Part shown: positions 19,800 to 30,174 of the stretch, in pieces
How the letters are laid out: every line of letters begins with the position of its first letter
How positions within the stretch are numbered: the first letter of the stretch is position 1
Assembly (NCBI RefSeq): GCF_030384665.1
Contig: NC_083674.1
Location: forward strand, 868,001 to 932,000
DNA from: Lodderomyces elongisporus
Taxonomy: Eukaryota > Ascomycota > Pichiomycetes > Serinales > Debaryomycetaceae
Direction: 5' to 3'
Length of the DNA stretch: 64,000 nt
Notes under the pieces: model-generated
Told to the model about the DNA's origin: nothing
What the model saw: only the letters and a program-made list of their open reading frames with translations
The model's database searches: none
Position numbers and translations under genes: made by a program

Positions 19800-21528
19800 T
19801 AGAACTTAGAGATTTCAAGCTCAGGTGTTTTAAAAGGGGACACTTATAGAAATCCATGACCAACGGTTCACCGTTTGCTAAGTAATACTTCCCATCGACT
19901 TTCTTTACCAACTTTTCATCCAAAGCAGTCACCAATAAGTGGCAACTATCAACAGTGTGTCTGTACTTTCCACAAAAATTACATTTAGTAGTCTTTTGTG
20001 ATTTGTCACCTTTAGACACCAGTGTAGTACCGGCATCTTTTTCTTCGTCATCTGAGATAAGATGCATCCTCGTTTGAAATGTTGCATTAACAGCATCCCA
20101 GATCCTCTCAAATGTCAAATCGTATGATTTGACACCTTGAATGATTTTATCGTTAGGTTTATTCTTGAGGAGTCCAAGGCCAATCTTTATGATCGACGCA
20201 TCTTCAAACGTGACTATTGGTCCAGTCCTTCCCGGCTTTTCGATTTTAACTTCCGGGGTCATATACATGATTATTTGATCCATGACACTACCCATCCTTT
20301 CGAAAAGGGTCTTAAAGATTGAGATCCATGTTTCCTGTGCTAGGTGAGATGTATTGGTGATCCTCAAATACTTTTTGACAGCAATACCAATAATGGTCAT
20401 TTTCACTCTAGGATTATGTTTCTTTTTCAAAGCATCATGGATAGCAGTCATAACATCAGTAACTTGGTTCGTTTCTGGAGGAGTGCCCCCATTGCCCAAG
20501 ATAGGTAAGTAATCAACCACCGGTTGTTCAAAGGGGCCCTCACTCTTACATGACATCTCAATCATGTCCTTCAACGACTCTGACTTCGTCAAATTAGCTC
20601 CGTTCCTTAACTCATTAATGATGAGCTTATCAGGAACACCGTAGGTGTGTTTGTGCCACAAAACCGACTTTAACCAGAACATGAAACCTTCCTCATCGGA
20701 GAACTTCAAAGGGACACGTTTTGCAATGTCATACTGACCGAGTGCCATATTGTCATTTTGAGTTCTCCCTTGTTTGGCAAGGAGTTTGTCGTAGTACGCC
20801 ATGAATGCCTTTTCGACAGCTATGTCTGGGACTCGAATGTATGGAATTACCCTGACGTCTTCCCCATGAGGGTACCTCTGTCTTGCCTCGTTTATGATTT
20901 GACAAGCTTCTTCATGGCCTTCAACCCAGAATCCGCTATGGACTACTTCTCCATGGTAAAGGATACCATCGTAAGATGCAACAGATCTATCAGATCCATA
21001 AGCACTAGGAGTACCACTTTGACGGGATTGGTGAGTCAAGGGTGAAGCGAGTGAGTGTGGCCTCGAGATAGGGAAGTTACGTCCTGGTGAAAATGTGTGT
21101 TCTTCCGGATGAACTTTCATTTGCACGTCAGTTGGCAGGGTTATGCTGTTGTTATCATCCGAAATCTGGGCCTTGTTAGCCTCATCGTTCCTAGCTGGTA
21201 CAGGAGTGCTAAGTTGCGGGACTGTTTGAATCATAGCGGCTTTAAACATAGCAGTCATTTGTTTCATCTGCTCTTGCATCATCATCATCTCAGATTTCAA
21301 GTCTAAGATCTCGTTAATCTCAACCTGATTTATTTGAGGAGCTTCTGTCCTTTTCAAACCAGGAGATTCATCTTCACCTTCGCTCATATCGGCTCTTCCC
21401 GAGGTAGAAATAGACTGCCCGGAAATTGAAGATGAGTCGACACCAGCAAGGTCTGGTTTACTTGGACCAGGGTTGATACTCCTTGGAGTAGGATTAGAGG
21501 TCTTAGAATCTTTTGTTGAAGATGACAT
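19768..21528 (-). CDS. Gag, capsid/nucleocapsid precursor
   Basis: Structural protein of the virus-like particle; 586 residues, about twice the length of Ty3 Gag. The N-terminal third is Ser/Thr/Pro-rich with an acidic stretch and a Met/Gln-rich segment (MMMMQEQMKQMTAMF). The central part holds a helical capsid-like region with EEGFMFWLKSVLWHKHTYGV. A single CCHC zinc knuckle (CNFCGKYRHTVDSC) near residue 515 is the nucleocapsid RNA-binding motif. The frame stops at TAA, 19768-19770. The start is the ATG at 21526-21528, 1.3 kb after the 5' LTR. Confidence 0.92.
   Translation of the reverse strand: MSSSTKDSKTSNPTPRSINPGPSKPDLAGVDSSSISGQSISTSGRADMSEGEDESPGLKRTEAPQINQVEINEILDLKSEMMMMQEQMKQMTAMFKAAMIQTVPQLSTPVPARNDEANKAQISDDNNSITLPTDVQMKVHPEEHTFSPGRNFPISRPHSLASPLTHQSRQSGTPSAYGSDRSVASYDGILYHGEVVHSGFWVEGHEEACQIINEARQRYPHGEDVRVIPYIRVPDIAVEKAFMAYYDKLLAKQGRTQNDNMALGQYDIAKRVPLKFSDEEGFMFWLKSVLWHKHTYGVPDKLIINELRNGANLTKSESLKDMIEMSCKSEGPFEQPVVDYLPILGNGGTPPETNQVTDVMTAIHDALKKKHNPRVKMTIIGIAVKKYLRITNTSHLAQETWISIFKTLFERMGSVMDQIIMYMTPEVKIEKPGRTGPIVTFEDASIIKIGLGLLKNKPNDKIIQGVKSYDLTFERIWDAVNATFQTRMHLISDDEEKDAGTTLVSKGDKSQKTTKCNFCGKYRHTVDSCHLLVTALDEKLVKKVDGKYYLANGEPLVMDFYKCPLLKHLSLKSLSSNARHRTPPTK
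19791..19797 (-). promoter_or_regulatory. Candidate +1 ribosomal frameshift site GCG-AGG-C
   Basis: The gag/pol overlap window runs from a TAA in the pol frame just upstream to the gag stop at 19770. In the gag frame it contains GCG AGG C. Ty3 shifts at GCG-AGU-U and Ty1 at CUU-AGG-C, so this site pairs the Ty3 P-site codon with the rare-tRNA A-site codon of Ty1. Skipping the A of AGG enters the pol frame. The pol-frame ATG overlaps this site, so separate initiation is the alternative. Confidence 0.65.
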
Positions 21529-21932
21529 TTGTAGTAGAAGTTTTTCAAGTTTTTGGAATAATATTTTGCTTGAATGTAATATGTGATATACTTGGTGTTA
21601 AACTTTTTGGTGATATGTTTTTATGGTAGATAAACCCTTTGTTCCAAATTATCAAGGGTTTCGTTCAATCAATCTCGGGAATACTTATAGTTCTCGTCAC
21701 GCGAGTAAGAGGTCGTGGACAACAATTTTTGTTGAGTAGGGTGAAAATTTTTCACCAGCGCATAGTCGTGTATCCTGGCCTCATCTTAAAAATTTTGTCG
21801 ACAATAAATGAGTGCCTCGGATTTGACTCCTCCTATATAGCAGGCGCTAAGTCAGTATCTCTAATAAAGTGATGATTGAACGACCTATTGAAACACTGTA
21901 GTTTCATAATAATAATTGGTTGCTTCTTTCGG

Positions 21933-22004
21933 GATGCAATTCTGTCTTTCTCTCAAGATGCTATATAGTCTTTCTTGCGAGATGCAATTTAGTCTTTCCC
22001 TCGG
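21933..22004 (-). repeat. Three tandem 24-bp units in the element leader
   Basis: Units begin at 21933, 21957 and 21981. Each starts GATGC(A/T)AT on the + strand and contains GTCTTTC. Divergence between the units shows they are not a fresh slippage product. Confidence 0.75.
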
Positions 22005-22805
22005 TAGTTACCATCTCCGCCGTTTTTATCTGGTGTAATTCTACCTCACCGATAACCCGTGTAGTTTGTTTAGTCTGCTACCATCATACTCAGATGAGTC
22101 CGTAGACAGTAATGATGATTTCTTAAACGCTGCTTTAACGGTGCTTATTTACCTTCTAGAATGTAATAAGTCTTTTTTAAAAAAATGATATAAACCCAAA
22201 TTAGGGATGTGGTCATTATCCTAAAAATACTTTCCTCGATCTTTGCACCAATTGAGGGTAGCCACCTATACCCGTGCAATCTTCGGTACTCGTTTCAACG
22301 CCATGCCTATCACACGTACAGCCTTCAAACTATAGCCAAGTCAGCAGACACGACTCTATTCGGTCTATAGTTGCACTCTGTCTAACGTCTACAACCTTCG
22401 CCCTTTGTCAACTGATGGGTGAATATTCCATCATAAAGTGTTGACAGTATACGCTATTTGATATTTTCTGGTGTAGTCTCGGATACGTCCCGATGACTAC
22501 GATGCATTATGTTCCATTGGACTAAACTCGCATAGTTCTCCAATGAGGAGTAGCTCCTCCTTTAAACTGTAGTTCACAATAGTGAAGCTATTAATTCGTG
22601 GATAGGAGATTTACTCTTCCACAGGTCCTTCTCATAAATGATATTGACCAAATGTTGAAATGCCAAGGTATTGAAATGTCATGATCATTCAATATCCTGG
22701 TCGACAATACTGCTTAACAGTAGCCTCAACCAATGTATCAATTACTTGAAATATTAGGTAACCATATCAAATCATTCAAACAACATGATTTGCAAGGATT
22801 TGAGG

Positions 22806-22823
22806 TCCTCACTCTGGTCGCCA
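22806..22823 (-). other. Candidate minus-strand primer-binding site
   Basis: Three bases after the 5' LTR the sense strand reads TGGCGACCAGAGTGAG. TGG is the complement of a tRNA 3' CCA end. The tRNA was not identified, and it does not match the initiator-Met site used by Ty3. Confidence 0.5.
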
Positions 22824-22826
22824 TTC

Positions 22827-23280
22827 TGTCGCATAGCACTGTCACAAGTAACAAGTGTACGACTGCTGAGCATCGGTTTGAGCTGGTAGCTCACCGATAC
22901 CAGCGGTTTGAGTTCGTGACTTGATAGGCTATATTCCAACTAAGTGTAATTGTCAATGATCGCACCTATAAAGGTCTCAATGCTCATAAGTTAAGAGAGT
23001 AAATTGTCTCATACAAAGTCACTAGTAAGGAGAATCGTGAGAGTATACACTCTGCACGTTCACCTAGTGATTTGTGTTCAATGTAGTTGACCGTATAAAA
23101 TCTATATTTTACCGATATTTCTATATAATAGTGATAAGTTAATTTTACCACTTCTCGTTCCTATTTATATAAACTCATCTTGTTTGAAGTTTCAAGTTTC
23201 CTATGTCGTGCAATATTCTCCAAATATTCACTTAGCGGAAACGAGGGCACAGAGCGTCCAATGTGTGTCGCACTGTGACA
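22827..23280 (-). repeat. 5' LTR (454 bp) with TATA box
   Basis: Same sequence as 14627-15080. In the element's sense a TATATAAA box lies at 23171-23164, the likely promoter of the genomic RNA. A nested hairpin occurs at 22872-22898. Confidence 0.95.
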
Positions 23281-23285
23281 ACACT
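23281..23285. other. Target-site duplication (right copy), ACACT
   Basis: Matches 14622-14626 exactly. Confidence 0.92.
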
Positions 23286-23383
23286 CCTCGCAAAAAAGTC
23301 CGAGAAATTCGTCAGACCTCCGTCCTCCCCCCCCCCCCCCCCCCCCCCCCACCTTTTGCCTTACTTACTTCTCTCTCTCTTCT

Positions 23384-23418
<35 letters not shown>

Positions 23419-24294
23419 ACACACCCGCAACTGTAACAGCAACTATTTGCTCCCTTCATTCGTGATGTATAATGTAATTCATGCTTGCCCTTTATCCTTT
23501 TATTTTTTTTTTTCAAATATTCTAGTTTCCTAAAATCTGGTTCTTTTCGTAGACCAGGTTACATCAATGTACATGTTGGGAGCTCTTTACTATAATGATT
23601 CACGTGTTGGTGTATTACCAATACAAACTACCATTGGTGAACAATTACAAAATTTGAAAAAAATCAAAAAAAAACTCGTATAGTCCTTTGCTTATCGTTG
23701 TTTATCCTTCTATTTCCTTCTCTTAAATTCAAACACTTGCACTATCAATATACCTTTTGTTTTGCCTCTCCCCCCCCCCCCCTCCCAACTGCTCACTTAC
23801 ACTTCAGTATCTCGACCCAAATATTTTACTTCCCACCTCCTTCCATCCCCCTTTGATCAAAAACTAAACAAAAGAGAAAAATAAATAAAATAAAATAAAA
23901 AAGTGAGTGAGTGAGTGAGTGCAAGAATTTGCCTTTTCTTTTTCCTCTTTGGAGTGGTGAGTGTAGAGATGTGAATGGTAAGGGAGGATGTGGTGGTTTA
24001 AATATTAGGATCCCCCACGTCCAGCTAATATAATATGTCACTCACAAGGTTTGTTGAATACTTGTTCCTTTTACTCGAATCCCATAGCTTGCTATTAAAA
24101 ATTGTAACAATTCCAATAGATTTGTTTCAAACAAATGTTTATACAGAATAGAAAAGAGATCATGAATTATCTTAATAAGTATATTTTGTAAGTCTATACG
24201 TATATGTGTAAGTATATACAAGCTCCACCAAAAAAAAAAACAAATGCCTCGTCAAACTCTTAAAAACATAGGCTCTTTCTTTTTTTCCCCTAAT
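23286..24294. other. Intergenic region with poly-C and CA microsatellites
   Basis: Contains C runs of 24 (23327-23350), 17 (23388-23404, followed by CA repeats to 23424) and 13 bases (23770-23782), CT tracts, and a GTGA repeat near 23903-23921. It should hold the 3' end of the ABC transporter transcript. No gene seen. Confidence 0.65.
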
Positions 24295-27200
24295 CTAGAA
24301 CCACTTTACTCTAATGTATATCGATGCAATTGATATTGCTCTGTAAATGACAAAACAAGCAAATAACCCACCAAACATGGCACCAATATTGGCTTGCAAA
24401 TTGTAATAGTCAAGCACATCATCTCCTGTTCTCAAAGAGCAATCAGTGCTACCCGCTAAATCACATTCAAATACTTGGTTTTCAAACCCAAGATTGGCGC
24501 AAATTGACACTGCATACTTCATGGGACTAATGTAATTAATTCCTTTGAAAAAATCGGGCATATGCAAAGACATGGTACCACCCATGAAAATAGCAATAAT
24601 AATGATGGTTGACAAGACATTGGTTGCAATTTCCATTTGGTTGAAAATACTATTAACAAATATACCCAACGACTCACCACAGTTGATCGAGACAAATCCC
24701 GTGCAAAACATTGCGAAATACATCAGGGCGTTGCGTGGCAAACCACACACAAACACAATCAATGCTGAAAAAAAGAATGATGGAATAATCTCTGTTGGTA
24801 ATTCATTTAACAAGTAGGAAATCCCAAACTCAGACACGCCATAGATCCCATCTCTGTACTCTTGGTAAAACAAGTCTCTTTCGAATGGATACAAACTGAT
24901 ATTGTTGACAAGTCCAACAAAGTACAAATTCAAAACCTCTTGAATCAATCCCAATCTATTGGCAATACCATCTTGAGTGTTTCTAAGCGGAGCAAAGAAC
25001 AACGTATGAATAATGGTAAGGAACACCGTTTGTCCAACACGACTAATAATACTATCCTTTGACCTATAAGATGTAACAAACTGTCTCTTTGTTACCACAG
25101 AAAAAGTATGCCAGATGGGTAATCTCTTGAAATAAAACTGTGACAAATTGACTGGCAGAAGTTTCAGCGCAACTTCATCGGTAATGTCTCTCGTCTTCTC
25201 CCTATAAGTCCAGTTGCTGGTTAATTTGGCAATTCTATCCTCAACAACGTCACGTTCCTCATCCTTGGAATGACTAACCAAGTCAAGTATATAATCTGCA
25301 GTGTTCACCTTGCCCGAGTTTGTAAAGCCAAGCTGCGCCAAGTACTGAATAACACCATGCGACGTACCATTATAAATGACATTTCCTCCCTTTCCCAAAA
25401 GCAACAATGTTCCAAACTTGAAAAAGAGTTCTTCATTTGGTTGATGGATGGTCAAAATCACTGTAGTGCTACTCTCTCTTGCCAACTCGTGCAACAAATT
25501 CAAGATAGCCTCCGATGTGGTTGAATCCAACCCAGATGTTGGTTCGTCTAAAAATAACACTTTGGGTTTCGAAAGAAGCTGAATCGAAATACTCAATCTT
25601 CTCTTTTCACCTCCCGAAATTCCCTTAACAATATCATTTCCAACAAGTGTATCTGCACAATCAATTAATCCAGTTTGTCTGATCAATTTGTTAACAATCT
25701 TGGGTATAAATGGGTGTTGTTCCAAAGGAAGACGCAACTTGGCTTGGAAATATAAAGTTTCCCTCACAGTCAAATCAGCAATGAGTGAATTATCATGTTG
25801 GGTAACATAAGCGGATATCCTGTTCAATTCAGAACGAGTGACATATTGCACATTATTAATCATCACATCTCCAGAACTAACGAAATTGGCTGACCTATCC
25901 AACCTATTGGAAAGATAATTAAGACATGTACTTTTACCGCTACCCGACGGTCCCATTATGCAATTGACAGTATCTGCTTTGAAATCGGCATTAACATTGT
26001 TCAAAAGAGTCTTGATTCCTTTAGATTTACCCCAGATTGATTTATCTTTGATTGCCAAATGAACATTGCGCATATTGATCTCAATTGGGAAGTCGTCTTT
26101 GACTGCAGTTGCTGCAACTTGTGGAGAAGCATCTGCAAGCACTTCTTCGTGTTGTATCCCTTCACCTTCTTCATCGCCCAACTTGTTTTTCTTGGTTTTT
26201 GCCATACCACCATCAAACGATCTAAAGTATAATGCAACTCCAGATAATATGAGAATACCAACAACCCATGCAATCAAAATACCAATTGGTTCTGCTATCC
26301 ACCCTTGGGGAAAGCCCAAGATATCCAATTGCGCATTTCCGGTATACTCAACACATCTGCTGTCATTGACATCGCCATATGGACAATCACCAACCCAATT
26401 GGTAAATTGGTTTGCAGTAAGTGCACCAAAACCATACCAGAAATATGCAATGTACTTGGTCCATCTGACGTAAACTGGCATGGTTGATGCATTGACAAAA
26501 TAACCCAGTGCCGAGTTTTGCAATTGATAAAACAAATTGATCAACAAGGTGGAAACCGGCATCGAAGGTGCTGCTGAGAACATCAAAAGAGCGCCACTCA
26601 TGCAACACAATTGAGTGAGAAGAGTTATGGTGAAATAAATTCCAAAGTGCGAGCCATTCCCAACACGCATACCCCACATAAAGAAAGTAATCAACGAAAA
26701 GAATATAGTCATTGGTAAATCCTCAAGTGGAAACTTGGCCAATCTTCTCGAGATGATAAAGTTTGGAATATTTGCAGTGTGTTCCTGGCGTTCTCGAAAG
26801 AAATATGTTCCGTCCGTGTTCCATAACCTCTCGGCTTCAATAAACATTGCGCAAAAACCAACAATCTCCAACATAACATATTGGGTAGAAATGAGCGATC
26901 TAATACCAGCAAGATCATGTTTTGGGCGGTAAAACATCCAACCAGCTGTAACTGCAATAACAATGATTCCAAAGTTGAGTACAACAAGACTCTTGTAATC
27001 ACGATAAGAAAGTTTAAACGATCTTTTGGTGAGTATTATTAACTGACGGAAAGATGAGATCTGGTCCTGTTTCGGTGTTGAAAAGAGTTTCAAATTGGAT
27101 GCAAATTGTTTTTGGTCTTTTTTAACATTGGAAACTGAAGCAGGAACTGGAACTGGAACTGGAACAGCAACTGAAACTGAATCGTTATCGATAGTGTTGT

Positions 27201-28182
27201 AGTATTTTTCTTTCCAATTGGCAACCAACTTGTTTACTCTTTCAATCGACTTGTTCTCGGTTTCCACGGTTGATGCATCCTTCACTGAAAGCTTCATGAC
27301 ATAGTCGCTCATGTTGGTATCGATTGCTGGAACAAAGTCCAACTTTCCAAAATAATCATTTGCTTCATTCTGTAAGTTGCCGAAATAAACCAATCTTCCC
27401 CCCTGGGTCAATAAACAGACTTTGTCAAACAACTCGCAAATCTCGGGGCGAGGTTGGTGGATAGATAAAATGATAGTAATACCAAACTTGTTGGAGGCTA
27501 GCTTCTTTAAAAGCTGTACTAGACTGAGTGATGTGGATGTGTCAAGTCCTGTTGTTGGTTCGTCTAAAAACAAGATAGATGGTCTAGACAACAATTGTAT
27601 TGCCAAGCTGACTCTCCTTTGCTCACCCCCGGATAATGTAGTTGCGTGCAGTGAAAAGCTGCAAACTCTAGTATTTTTCAAGTGTGACAAGTCCAACACC
27701 TCAATGATGTAGTTGATCAACTCGTCTTTTTCAGCTTGGGTGACATATGGTGGGAGACGAAGATCGGCTTGGCTTTGAAAAGTCTCCAACACAGTCAACC
27801 CTGGTAAAAAGAAATCCGTTTGTAATAAATAAGCGTGCTTGATGTGGTGCGTGGACTCCTGTCTGGTGTAAGTCACACTTCCAGAAAATTGTAATTTTTT
27901 GTTCGTTATGTTTGTGCGTTGCGACAAGGTGTGCAACAATGTAGTCTTTCCGGCACCTGAACCGCCCATCAAAGCCACCAACTCGCCCGGTTTGACATCA
28001 AACGAGATATCGTTTAATATGCGTGGTGATTTTGCATTGAAATCTTCGGATTCCGAATCAGATGTGATCTTGGAGCCAATCTTAGATTTGATCTTTGATT
28101 TAATAGCAACTGATAAGTTTCTCACTTGCAACCCAACTCTTTGCGAGTGAGGAATTTCGAGCACGTCGGATTCGTAAGCCAT
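24295..28182 (-). CDS. Full-size ABCG (White/PDR-like) transporter, YOL075C type
   Basis: ATP-driven membrane exporter with two nucleotide-binding and two membrane halves in the order NBD-TMD-NBD-TMD. Its 1,295 residues match S. cerevisiae YOL075C (about 1,294) and are shorter than the PDR5/CDR pumps. NBD1: Walker A GGSGAGKTT at residues 73-81, signature LSGGEQRR, Walker B ILFLDEPTTGLD. NBD2: Walker A GPSGSGKST near residue 744, signature ISGGEKRR, Walker B VLFLDEPTSGLD. Both halves keep intact catalytic motifs, unlike the CDR family where one site is degenerate. Each NBD is followed by about six hydrophobic segments. A Val-Pro repeat (PVPVPVPASV) lies in the first linker. Substrate unknown. 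Confidence 0.92.
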   Translation of the reverse strand: MAYESDVLEIPHSQRVGLQVRNLSVAIKSKIKSKIGSKITSDSESEDFNAKSPRILNDISFDVKPGELVALMGGSGAGKTTLLHTLSQRTNITNKKLQFSGSVTYTRQESTHHIKHAYLLQTDFFLPGLTVLETFQSQADLRLPPYVTQAEKDELINYIIEVLDLSHLKNTRVCSFSLHATTLSGGEQRRVSLAIQLLSRPSILFLDEPTTGLDTSTSLSLVQLLKKLASNKFGITIILSIHQPRPEICELFDKVCLLTQGGRLVYFGNLQNEANDYFGKLDFVPAIDTNMSDYVMKLSVKDASTVETENKSIERVNKLVANWKEKYYNTIDNDSVSVAVPVPVPVPASVSNVKKDQKQFASNLKLFSTPKQDQISSFRQLIILTKRSFKLSYRDYKSLVVLNFGIIVIAVTAGWMFYRPKHDLAGIRSLISTQYVMLEIVGFCAMFIEAERLWNTDGTYFFRERQEHTANIPNFIISRRLAKFPLEDLPMTIFFSLITFFMWGMRVGNGSHFGIYFTITLLTQLCCMSGALLMFSAAPSMPVSTLLINLFYQLQNSALGYFVNASTMPVYVRWTKYIAYFWYGFGALTANQFTNWVGDCPYGDVNDSRCVEYTGNAQLDILGFPQGWIAEPIGILIAWVVGILILSGVALYFRSFDGGMAKTKKNKLGDEEGEGIQHEEVLADASPQVAATAVKDDFPIEINMRNVHLAIKDKSIWGKSKGIKTLLNNVNADFKADTVNCIMGPSGSGKSTCLNYLSNRLDRSANFVSSGDVMINNVQYVTRSELNRISAYVTQHDNSLIADLTVRETLYFQAKLRLPLEQHPFIPKIVNKLIRQTGLIDCADTLVGNDIVKGISGGEKRRLSISIQLLSKPKVLFLDEPTSGLDSTTSEAILNLLHELARESSTTVILTIHQPNEELFFKFGTLLLLGKGGNVIYNGTSHGVIQYLAQLGFTNSGKVNTADYILDLVSHSKDEERDVVEDRIAKLTSNWTYREKTRDITDEVALKLLPVNLSQFYFKRLPIWHTFSVVTKRQFVTSYRSKDSIISRVGQTVFLTIIHTLFFAPLRNTQDGIANRLGLIQEVLNLYFVGLVNNISLYPFERDLFYQEYRDGIYGVSEFGISYLLNELPTEIIPSFFFSALIVFVCGLPRNALMYFAMFCTGFVSINCGESLGIFVNSIFNQMEIATNVLSTIIIIAIFMGGTMSLHMPDFFKGINYISPMKYAVSICANLGFENQVFECDLAGSTDCSLRTGDDVLDYYNLQANIGAMFGGLFACFVIYRAISIASIYIRVKWF

Positions 28183-29026
28183 GTCACAGTATATTCATAA
28201 GTTAGTCTGTGTGTAGAATGTTGAGAAATTAGAAATGAAAAATGAAAGAACTGGAAAGGAGGATGTGGTAAAACTCCTAAATATATATATATATATATAT
28301 AGATATCCAGTGATATTAACAATGTATTCTGCTTAACTTGAGTTCATCATCATTTGTCATCCACTATAATGGGAATAATTGCGCTTTTGATTTACAAGAA
28401 AAAGAAAATATAATATTTATAATAATAATAAAAATTAAAATTGATAAATAAAATAAATTTTGATTGTCCTTAGAAAAGGCGGAATGCAAGGTGGCGGGTA
28501 TTGTGTAATCTTCAGAAAAATTTTTATTATTTTTTTTTTCTTTTTCTAAAAATTCCACAGCGAAAAGCAGACACGAGAAAAAAAATTATAGCTTACATGA
28601 GTTTGCGCTTTGCTCTCTCTTTTTTATTGTTGTTTTTTTTTTGGAAATTTGCGCTCAGTAAAAGTGAATTGAAAGCGCAAACATTATTAATTTGTGTTCC
28701 GATGGAACCCAAAACCAACGTTCTGGATGCTGATGTGACACTGCAATAGACTGCAGCAACACCTTATTGTGATCCAGACCTTTTTTTTTATTATTAACGT
28801 GTTCAATTGAGCGGTGTTTGATTATGAGGTTCAAGTTGAAATATACGGAGAAAATGAAAAATACAAAATGCAAAATGCAAAAAATGAAGACTGGAATTGT
28901 ATTGAATATCCACTCTAATCAATTAGAGACGACGCTTTCAATTATAGTCTGCTGGGATACAAAATACAAATGCTCATCAAGGGTTATGAACACTTTACAA
29001 TATAGTCATTGGGTTGTGGCTCTCTC

Positions 29027-29032
<6 letters not shown>

Positions 29033-29070
<38 letters not shown>
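29033..29070. repeat. TA dinucleotide repeat (38 nt)
   Basis: Nineteen uninterrupted TA units. Confidence 0.9.
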
Positions 29071-29071
<1 letters not shown>

Positions 29072-30097
29072 TTGTTCTTTTGACTCAAAAAGAAAATCAA
29101 GAACCGGAATAAGGAAAACGGAAAACGGAGAACGGAGAAAGGAAAGGGCATACTTGAATGCGGTATTGTCTTTTTTTGAAGAAAGAGAAAGGGATAGACT
29201 GTATGGTTCAAGAAGAAAGACAATTACGAAAAGCGTCTCTTGGTCATCCACGTCCTTTGTAATGCAAAGGTATGCAACCATATACAAAATTTATCGAAAA
29301 CGCAATTGTAAAATGTAACTTCAAAATGGGGGAGAAAAGATAATATACTCATATATATATGTATATATATTTAACAATTACGGGAAGCGCCTTTTCTGTT
29401 TCATGACTTCACCCTTCCAATCCACAAAACAAAAAAAGAGGACTTTCACAAGAAACGTAGTGAGAGCGCATTGGCAGAAATTGTCTTTGAAAGAGAAAAG
29501 AAGCAAATATACAAATATATATAAGTATCTATATATATACGTTTATATATATATATACATTAAAAAAAGGGAAATAAGAAGAAATTCAGAAAGCGCAAGT
29601 AGACTAACATTTATACTTCCCATTTACAAAGCTGGTCACATTCCATTATTTGTTCTTCCCCCCCCCCCCCCAAAAAAAAAAAAATTAAATTGCGCTTTCC
29701 CAATTTGGTATTTCCATGCGAAAACGTAAATGTAATTTTTATTCCTCTTTAATTTTAATTTTCTTGTTTGTTTTTTTTTTGTTGTTGTTATTTTAATTTT
29801 TCTTGCTCATCACATCAAATAACTTGTTAGAAGATGGGTCCAAACTATTTGTGCAATTAATGAAGTTTCAAATATATTAAAGAAAAAATAAATAGGAAGA
29901 GAGCTAGTTTAACAAAGCTAGGTTGTGCTATTATTTCAGTTACCATTTTATTTCTCTACCAATTACACAAGAGGACAAAATAAAAGAAAATTTTGAGAAA
30001 CCAACATAAAAAAATTTTTAAAGGAAGCAAAACACAAGCATTTATGACGTCGAGTCCGTATTCGTTTACGAAGCAACTTCATTTAAGTTTGTTCATT

Positions 30098-30172
30098 TGC
30101 TTTTTTTCTTTGCTTTTGCTTTTGTTTTTGCTTTTGCTTTTGGTTTTTTTTTTGCTTTTGCTTTTGTTTTTG
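30098..30172 (+). repeat. GCTTTT hexanucleotide-type repeat
   Basis: Degenerate tandem TTTTGC/TTTTTGC units end just before the MYG1 stop codon. Confidence 0.75.
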
Positions 30173-30174
30173 AT

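Larger units (their letters stand above)
21529..22826 (-). other. Long untranslated leader of the retrotransposon
   Basis: About 1.3 kb between the 5' LTR and gag with no substantial frame on the sense strand. It includes the candidate primer-binding site and the 24-bp triplicate. It probably carries packaging and structural RNA signals, which is an inference. Confidence 0.75.
14627..23280 (-). mobile_element. Complete Ty3/Gypsy-type LTR retrotransposon (8,654 bp)
   Basis: The element lies on the minus strand: 5' LTR 22827-23280, leader 21529-22826, gag 19768-21528, pol 15216-19799, polypurine tract 15081-15094, 3' LTR 14627-15080. Pol domain order protease, reverse transcriptase, RNase H, integrase defines the Ty3/Gypsy (Metaviridae) lineage. 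The two LTRs read the same base for base by eye, both large frames are open, all catalytic motifs are present and the flanks carry a perfect 5-bp duplication. Together these point to a recent, potentially active insertion. Confidence 0.95.
28183..30174. other. Intergenic region, 2 kb, simple-sequence rich
   Basis: Holds AT dinucleotide tracts (about 28279-28300 and 29033-29070, plus shorter ones near 29350 and 29520), a C14 run (29658-29671) followed by A12, and a TTTTGC-type repeat at 30098-30170 adjoining the MYG1 stop. Frames seen here consist of repeats and are not supported as genes. Confidence 0.6.

Noticed and set aside
29403..29729. 108-codon frame rich in Tyr/Ile and Pro/Lys runs
   Set aside because: It spans AT dinucleotide, C14 and A12 repeats; the composition is that of the repeats.
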